Below are positions 60,093-64,000 of a stretch of DNA of 64,000 nucleotides, one piece after another. Position 1 is the first letter of the stretch; each line of letters begins with the position of its first letter. The notes below the pieces were generated by a model, which was given only the letters and a program-made list of their open reading frames with translations, made no database searches and was not told the DNA's origin. Location: NCBI RefSeq assembly GCF_004361695.1, contig NZ_SNVW01000003.1:1-64000 (forward strand), read 5' to 3'. The translations under genes were made by a program, and so were the position numbers. The stretch comes from Curtobacterium flaccumfaciens. GTDB lineage: Bacteria > Actinomycetota > Actinomycetes > Actinomycetales > Microbacteriaceae.

Positions 60093-60866
60093 ATGCCCAT
60101 CGGGAACGTGACGCGCGGGACGACCGGGTACAACCGGCTCCGCCGAGTCGACCGGTGGATCGCCGCGCTGCCGGCCCTCCGGCGGACCTCCGACCCGCTC
60201 GTCGCGGACGTCGGCTACGGCGCGCGGCCGACGACGACGCTCGAACTCCGGGACCGGCTGGCCCGGGTCCGTCCGGACGTCGAAGTCACCGGCATCGAGA
60301 TCGAACCAGCACGTGTCGCACTCGCGAACGCCGGCACGCGCGACGGGGTGACGTTCCGGCTCGGCGGCTTCGAGACGCCGACCCCGGGCGGCCGCCGGCC
60401 CGTCGTGATCCGGGCGTTCAACGTCCTGCGGCAGTACGACGAGTCCGAGGTGACGGCGTCGTGGCGGATCATGCAGGACCGGCTCCAGCCCGGCGGCGCG
60501 CTCGTCGAGGGGACCTGCAACGAAGTGGGCCGGGTGGCGTCGTGGGTGACGCTCGACGAGCTCGCTCCCCGGATCTTCACGGTGTCGCTGCGGCTCGCCG
60601 GGCTCGACGTGCCGAGCATCGTCGCGGAGCGGCTGCCGAAGGCGCTCATCCACCGGAACGTCCCGGGTGAGCGGGTGCACGCGTTCCTGCGCGACCTCGA
60701 CCTGGCGTGGGCGGTCGCTGCGCCGCTCGGCACGTACGGGCCCCGGCAGCGGTGGATCGCGGCGGTCCAGGGCATGCGCGACCGGGGCTGGCCGGTGCTG
60801 CACGGGGTGACGCGCTGGCGGCTCGGCGAGCTCAGCGTCCCGTGGTCGGCCGTCGAGCCGGCTTGA
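60093..60866 (+). CDS. SAM-dependent methyltransferase-like protein
   Basis: 257 aa. A Rossmann-like start [21 protein letters not shown] corresponds to motif I (DxGxG), followed by [16 protein letters not shown] (acidic end of strand 2) and [19 protein letters not shown] in place of motif IV. The C-terminal half ([20 protein letters not shown]) is unfamiliar. It probably binds SAM, but no substrate is suggested, and catalytic competence is not certain. Confidence 0.6.
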   Translation: MPIGNVTRGTTGYNRLRRVDRWIAALPALRRTSDPLVADVGYGARPTTTLELRDRLARVRPDVEVTGIEIEPARVALANAGTRDGVTFRLGGFETPTPGGRRPVVIRAFNVLRQYDESEVTASWRIMQDRLQPGGALVEGTCNEVGRVASWVTLDELAPRIFTVSLRLAGLDVPSIVAERLPKALIHRNVPGERVHAFLRDLDLAWAVAAPLGTYGPRQRWIAAVQGMRDRGWPVLHGVTRWRLGELSVPWSAVEPA

Positions 60867-60910
60867 CCGGCGGCGGTGGGCACGCGCGGCGGCCCGGTTC
60901 GAAGTGCCGT

Positions 60911-60972
60911 CGCACAACGGAAGTCACGCCGAACCGCAGATTCGTCCGGTTCCGAGTGACTTCGGTTGTGCG
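60911..60972. repeat. 62-bp palindromic repeat, CGCACAAC family (copy 3)
   Basis: Outer arms CGCACAACGGAAGTCAC and GTGACTTCGGTTGTGCG, inner GAACCG and CGGTTC. Lies between the methyltransferase-like gene and ygfZ (convergent). Confidence 0.85.
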
Positions 60973-61026
60973 AACGGCCGGCCGCAGGCCGTCGGCGCCG
61001 GCCGTCGGCGCCGCCGGCAGGGCGGG

Positions 61027-62130
61027 TCAGCCGCGCTTGACCGCCCCGAGCCGCGGCAGGCGCGGCACGTTCGCGGTCGCGCCGGCCTCGGGCGGGACGA
61101 TGGTCTCCTGCGTCGCGGTCACGACCACGTCGTCGGCGGTGAGCGTCAGCGTCGCCGCGCGGTCGAGGGAGCGCTTCACGATCGCGAGCCCGATCGGCCC
61201 GAGCTCGTGGTGCACGGCCGAGGCGGCGAGGCGACCGACCTCCTTCTCGTCGAGCACGACCGGGGTTCCGGGCGCCGGGAGCACCGCGTCGGACCCGTCG
61301 AGGTGCAGCATCACGACCCGGCGCGGCGGGTGCCCGAGGTTGTGGACCTTCGCGACGGTCTCCTGCCCGCGGTAGCAGCCCTTCGACAGGTGCACGGCGG
61401 AGCGGAGCCAGTCGAGCTCGTGCGGGATCGTGCGCTCGTCGACGTCGGACAGCGCCGGACGCCAGGCGGCGATGCGCAGGGCCTCGTACGCCAGCAGTCC
61501 CGCGGCGGGTTCGTCCGACGCGGCGATCGCCGACGCGGTGCCGGGGGTGACCACCGCGATGCGGAGGGTCCAGTCGGAGCCGGGGTGCGCCTCCAGGTCG
61601 GCGTAGCCCCATCCACCGGGCGTGACGGACGACCACGGGTCGACCCACTCGGCGAGCGGCGTGTCCGGCAGCTCCACGGCGGCGAAGGGCGCGGACGACC
61701 CGAACCAGCCGATGGTCGCGAGCTCGGCGGAGCGGTCCGTCACCTCGACGCGGAGCATGAAGCGCATCGACGACAGCCAGGCGGCGAGCGGGGCCGCGTC
61801 GGCGGCCTCGGTGAGCAGCCATGCGACCGACCCGTCGTCCACGACGCGGGCGGCGTGCTCGACGCGGCCGGACTGGTCGAGCACGAGGGTCTCGGTCGAG
61901 ACCCCGGGTTCGAGGCCGAGCAGGAGCTGCGACGTGATCGAGTTGAGCCACGACAGCCGGTCCGGACCGGACACCGTCACGACGCCGAGGCCGAGCTCGA
62001 CGACGGCGCGACCGCGGGCGAGCAGACGTTGCTCGCCGAGCGGGTTGCCGAAGTGGGCGGCGGGTGCGGCCGTCGCTTCGGACGCAGCGACGAAGCCGGC
62101 CCGCGACGCGAACGCTGCCGTGGACGCCAT
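61027..62130 (-). CDS. ygfZ: YgfZ/GcvT-family folate-binding protein
   Basis: 367 aa. The signature KGCYRGQE appears in SKGCYRGQETVAKV; the rest follows the GcvT fold (DRLSWLNSITSQLL near the N terminus; IPHELDWLRSAVHL before the signature). YgfZ proteins use tetrahydrofolate in Fe-S cluster assembly or repair, and LipA here is one possible client. It follows the nitrobindin-like gene by one base on the minus strand (stop 62132, start 62130). Confidence 0.92.
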   Translation of the reverse strand: MASTAAFASRAGFVAASEATAAPAAHFGNPLGEQRLLARGRAVVELGLGVVTVSGPDRLSWLNSITSQLLLGLEPGVSTETLVLDQSGRVEHAARVVDDGSVAWLLTEAADAAPLAAWLSSMRFMLRVEVTDRSAELATIGWFGSSAPFAAVELPDTPLAEWVDPWSSVTPGGWGYADLEAHPGSDWTLRIAVVTPGTASAIAASDEPAAGLLAYEALRIAAWRPALSDVDERTIPHELDWLRSAVHLSKGCYRGQETVAKVHNLGHPPRRVVMLHLDGSDAVLPAPGTPVVLDEKEVGRLAASAVHHELGPIGLAIVKRSLDRAATLTLTADDVVVTATQETIVPPEAGATANVPRLPRLGAVKRG

Positions 62131-62131
62131 C

Positions 62132-62734
62132 TCAGTCGACCTTCGCGAGCTGCCCCGAGGCGTGCGAGGTGAGTTCCTGGCCGAGGGCGGCGATGTCCCA
62201 CGCCCAGAAGAGCTTGCCCTCGACCAAGCCGTACAGCCGAGTCGCCGCCGAGTAGTCCTTCGCGTTCGGCGAGCGCATCACGGCGTCCGTCGCCAGGTCG
62301 ATGCGGCCCTTCCGGACCCGCCCGACGTAGAGCTCGTTGACGCCCGTCGGATGGATGATCGCCGCCTCGACGTCGAAGCCGTCGTTGTTGTTGCGGAGCG
62401 CCTCGACGCTCTCGACGGTGCTGAACGGCGTCGGTCCCTCGCCGAGGAGCATCGCCGGGCCGCGGTCACCGGGCTCGGCCGGACGGTCGATGCGCCAGTA
62501 GCCCATCTCGGCCGCGAGCGGGGTGCGCTCGTCGTCGAGCAGCCACGTCGTGGACGAGTAGTTGAGGTACGGCAGCCCGTCGTGGCTGAAGCTCACGCGC
62601 TGGCCGAACTCGTAGTTCCGGGGGTCCTCTTCGTCGCCGACGGGGTACTCGACCACGCCCGTGCCCTCCCAGACACCGACGAGCCACGACAGCGGGACGA
62701 GTTCGGGGGCGAGACCCTCGGGCAGTTCGATCAA
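62132..62734 (-). CDS. Nitrobindin-like (FABP/DUF1794) heme-binding protein
   Basis: 200 aa from a TTG overlapping the previous small gene by 4 bases; AAGGG lies upstream. The family motif GVWEGTG is in LSWLVGVWEGTGVVEYP, followed by a ten-strand beta-barrel pattern (YEFGQRVSFSHDGLPYLNYSSTTWLLDD; EMGYWRIDRP). Nitrobindins bind heme and isomerise peroxynitrite or nitric oxide. It forms an operon with ygfZ. The axial His near the C terminus (ELTSHASGQL) is a candidate ligand. Confidence 0.88.
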   Translation of the reverse strand: MIELPEGLAPELVPLSWLVGVWEGTGVVEYPVGDEEDPRNYEFGQRVSFSHDGLPYLNYSSTTWLLDDERTPLAAEMGYWRIDRPAEPGDRGPAMLLGEGPTPFSTVESVEALRNNNDGFDVEAAIIHPTGVNELYVGRVRKGRIDLATDAVMRSPNAKDYSAATRLYGLVEGKLFWAWDIAALGQELTSHASGQLAKVD

Positions 62735-62847
62735 CGCTGACCCTTGAACAGCTTCACGACGACGGTCACCGAGACGAACGCGATCGCGAGCGACGCCAGG
62801 CCGAGGAGGCCGACGTAGAAGAGCTCGAGCGCAAGCAGCGAATCCAT
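62731..62847 (-). CDS. Very small single-pass membrane protein
   Basis: 38 aa: MDSLLALELFYVGLLGLASL, then AIAFVSVTVVVKLFKGQR; one long hydrophobic helix and a basic end. Its stop overlaps the nitrobindin-like start (TTGA), and TAGACT lies 6 nt before the ATG, so it heads the operon as a leaderless gene. Coupling to the next gene supports it being translated. Function unknown. Confidence 0.7.
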   Translation of the reverse strand: MDSLLALELFYVGLLGLASLAIAFVSVTVVVKLFKGQR

Positions 62848-62897
62848 GGTGCGAGTCTACGCGGCACGCCTGACGGCGCCAGGCGAGTGGCGGCGCG

Positions 62898-63191
62898 TCA
62901 CCGCGCCAGGAGCACCACCGCGGTGACGAGCACGACGACGAACGCCCCCGACGACGCGATGCTGATCCGCTCCACCAGGCCGTCCTTCGTCGCCGTGATG
63001 AGCTGCAGCACGAAGCTGACCAGCACGCAGAGCACGTAGACGAGCAGGAGCCACGCGAAGGAGTCCTTCTGCGTGAGCGTCAGGACCAGCACGGCGCCGA
63101 CGACCGCGAGCAGCCAGACCGGCAGCACGGACGTCAGCCGGAGACGACGCTGATCGGTGGGCGGCACGGGCTCGGTCACGCGCTCCATCAT
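62898..63191 (-). CDS. Small membrane protein of unknown function
   Basis: 97 aa from the ATG at 63191 (or the ATG at 63188). Three hydrophobic segments: SVLPVWLLAVVGAVLVLTLT, FAWLLLVYVLCVLVSFVLQL and ISSGAFVVVLVTAVVLL-like. A charged N terminus faces the cytoplasm. No family recognised. Divergent from glnR. Confidence 0.72.
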   Translation of the reverse strand: MMERVTEPVPPTDQRRLRLTSVLPVWLLAVVGAVLVLTLTQKDSFAWLLLVYVLCVLVSFVLQLITATKDGLVERISIASSGAFVVVLVTAVVLLAR

Positions 63192-63283
63192 GACAGAGGC
63201 CCCGTCCCGACCGTCCGGTCGGAGAGGTACTTCCCGAGCATCACTAGGATGTGTGCACGACTCCCCCACGCCCTGGAGGTCCT

Positions 63284-63967
63284 GTGGCCCAGCTCCTGGT
63301 ACTCACCTCAGCCGCGCCCGGCGACGTCCTGCCGAGCCTCGGGCTGCTGAGCCACCGGATCCGCCACGTCCCCGCCGAGGCCGCACAGCTGGTCAACGCA
63401 CCGCAGAGCGACCTCATGTTCGTGGACGCCCGCACCGACCTCGCGAGCGCGAAGGCCCTGTGCAAGATCCTCGCGACGAGCGGCTCGACGACCCCGATCA
63501 TCCTCGTGGTCACCGAGGGCGGCCTCACCGCCGTGAACAGCGAGTGGAACGTCGACGACGTGGTGCTCGAGAGCGCCGGCCCCGCCGAGGTCGACGCCCG
63601 CATCCGCCTCAGCGCCGGCCGCGCGTCGAAGAATCAGACGGGGTCGAAGATCCAGGCCTCCGGCGTCGTCATCGACGAGGCGAGCTACTCCGCGAAGGTC
63701 CGCGGTCGGCCGCTCGACCTCACCTTCAAGGAGTTCGAGCTCCTCCGCTTCTTCGCCACGCACCCGTCGCGGGTGTTCACCCGCGAGCAGCTCCTCAGCG
63801 AGGTCTGGGGCTACGACTACTTCGGCGGCACCCGCACGGTGGACGTGCACGTCCGACGGCTCCGCGCCAAGCTCGGCGACCTCGAGTCCCTCATCGGCAC
63901 CGTCCGCAACGTCGGGTACCGCTTCAACGTCTACGACGACGAGGCCGACCGGCTCTCGGCGCAGTAG
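63284..63967 (+). CDS. glnR: GlnR-type winged-helix response regulator
   Basis: 227 aa from a GTG with GGAGG upstream. The receiver-like half has the GlnR signature ([78 protein letters not shown]), with the conserved Asp48 but an atypical pocket. The output half has [51 protein letters not shown]. It resembles GlnR of mycobacteria and streptomycetes closely, the master regulator of nitrogen assimilation, which works without a partner kinase. TAGGAT at 63244 is the likely -10. Confidence 0.92.
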   Translation: MAQLLVLTSAAPGDVLPSLGLLSHRIRHVPAEAAQLVNAPQSDLMFVDARTDLASAKALCKILATSGSTTPIILVVTEGGLTAVNSEWNVDDVVLESAGPAEVDARIRLSAGRASKNQTGSKIQASGVVIDEASYSAKVRGRPLDLTFKEFELLRFFATHPSRVFTREQLLSEVWGYDYFGGTRTVDVHVRRLRAKLGDLESLIGTVRNVGYRFNVYDDEADRLSAQ

Positions 63968-64000
63968 TGGCCGTCGACCTGTCGCGCTTCGCCGTCCCGG
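63967..64000 (+). CDS. Start of a gene cut by the window edge
   Basis: The GTG at 63967 overlaps the last base of the glnR stop; the first codons read MAVDLSRFAVP. Only 11 codons are visible, so no product can be named. The overlap suggests an operon with glnR. Confidence 0.5.
   Translation, partial: MAVDLSRFAVP

Overview
The window is very GC-rich (roughly 70%) chromosomal DNA with almost wall-to-wall genes. Start codons are often GTG or TTG, 4-base gene overlaps are common, and many -10 boxes sit 6-9 nt before the start codon (leaderless genes). The housekeeping synteny (leuCD-murA-plsC-gpsA-ddl-thiL; rsmD-recG-coaD-yceD-rpmF-rnc-mutM-smc-ftsY-ffh; gpmA-senX3-regX3-phoU; ygfZ-nitrobindin; glnR) is actinobacterial. 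The overall look fits Microbacteriaceae, most likely a Curtobacterium-like organism; the genus is an inference made without any database search.

Layout. 1-3031: rRNA spacer, 5S rRNA, terminator, gltX, a thioredoxin-reductase-like flavoprotein and tRNA-Gln. 3126-20641: an accessory exopolysaccharide (EPS) locus. It has a Tat-exported GH16 glycanase, a large GT-C/polymerase-like membrane protein, four GT2, one GT4 and one GT14 glycosyltransferase, a Wzx-type flippase, an exported PIG-L deacetylase with two C-terminal sugar-binding-like repeats, and a stand-alone A-T-TE (NRPS-like) enzyme. 20749-25888: a sugar ABC importer (lipoprotein SBP plus two permeases, no ATPase) with a LacI-type regulator and two LacI-like operators. 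26195-30351: a UlaG-like MBL protein, two identical tRNA-Glu genes, RidA, a FluC pair, a histidine phosphatase and a FUSC-type membrane protein.

30523-38572: leuCD, murA, an acyltransferase, gpsA, ddl, a DUF3515 lipoprotein and thiL. 38599-55396: rsmD, recG, coaD, yceD, rpmF, rnc, mutM, smc, terC (behind a yybP-ykoY-type manganese riboswitch), ftsY, a small membrane protein, lipA/lipB, a VOC protein under a MerR-type promoter, and ffh. 55397-55680 is a run of G and C homopolymers that looks like a sequencing or assembly failure inside a palindrome. 55681-63967: regX3/senX3 divergent from phoU across PHO-box-like repeats, a P-loop kinase, gpmA, a methyltransferase-like gene, ygfZ, a nitrobindin-like gene, small membrane proteins and glnR.

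How it fits together: the EPS genes look like a Wzx-dependent pathway (glycosyltransferases build a lipid-linked unit, the flippase exports it, the large membrane protein polymerises or modifies it, and GH16 and PIG-L act outside). No priming transferase or Wzz/Wzc was found here. A-T-TE has no condensation domain and has lost the amino-acid-anchoring Asp, so it may supply an unusual acyl decoration. Several EPS transcription units share a 14-bp near-palindrome (TGCGGGTTCCCGCA-like), a candidate locus-specific operator. Dispersed palindromes of at least two families fill many intergenic gaps.
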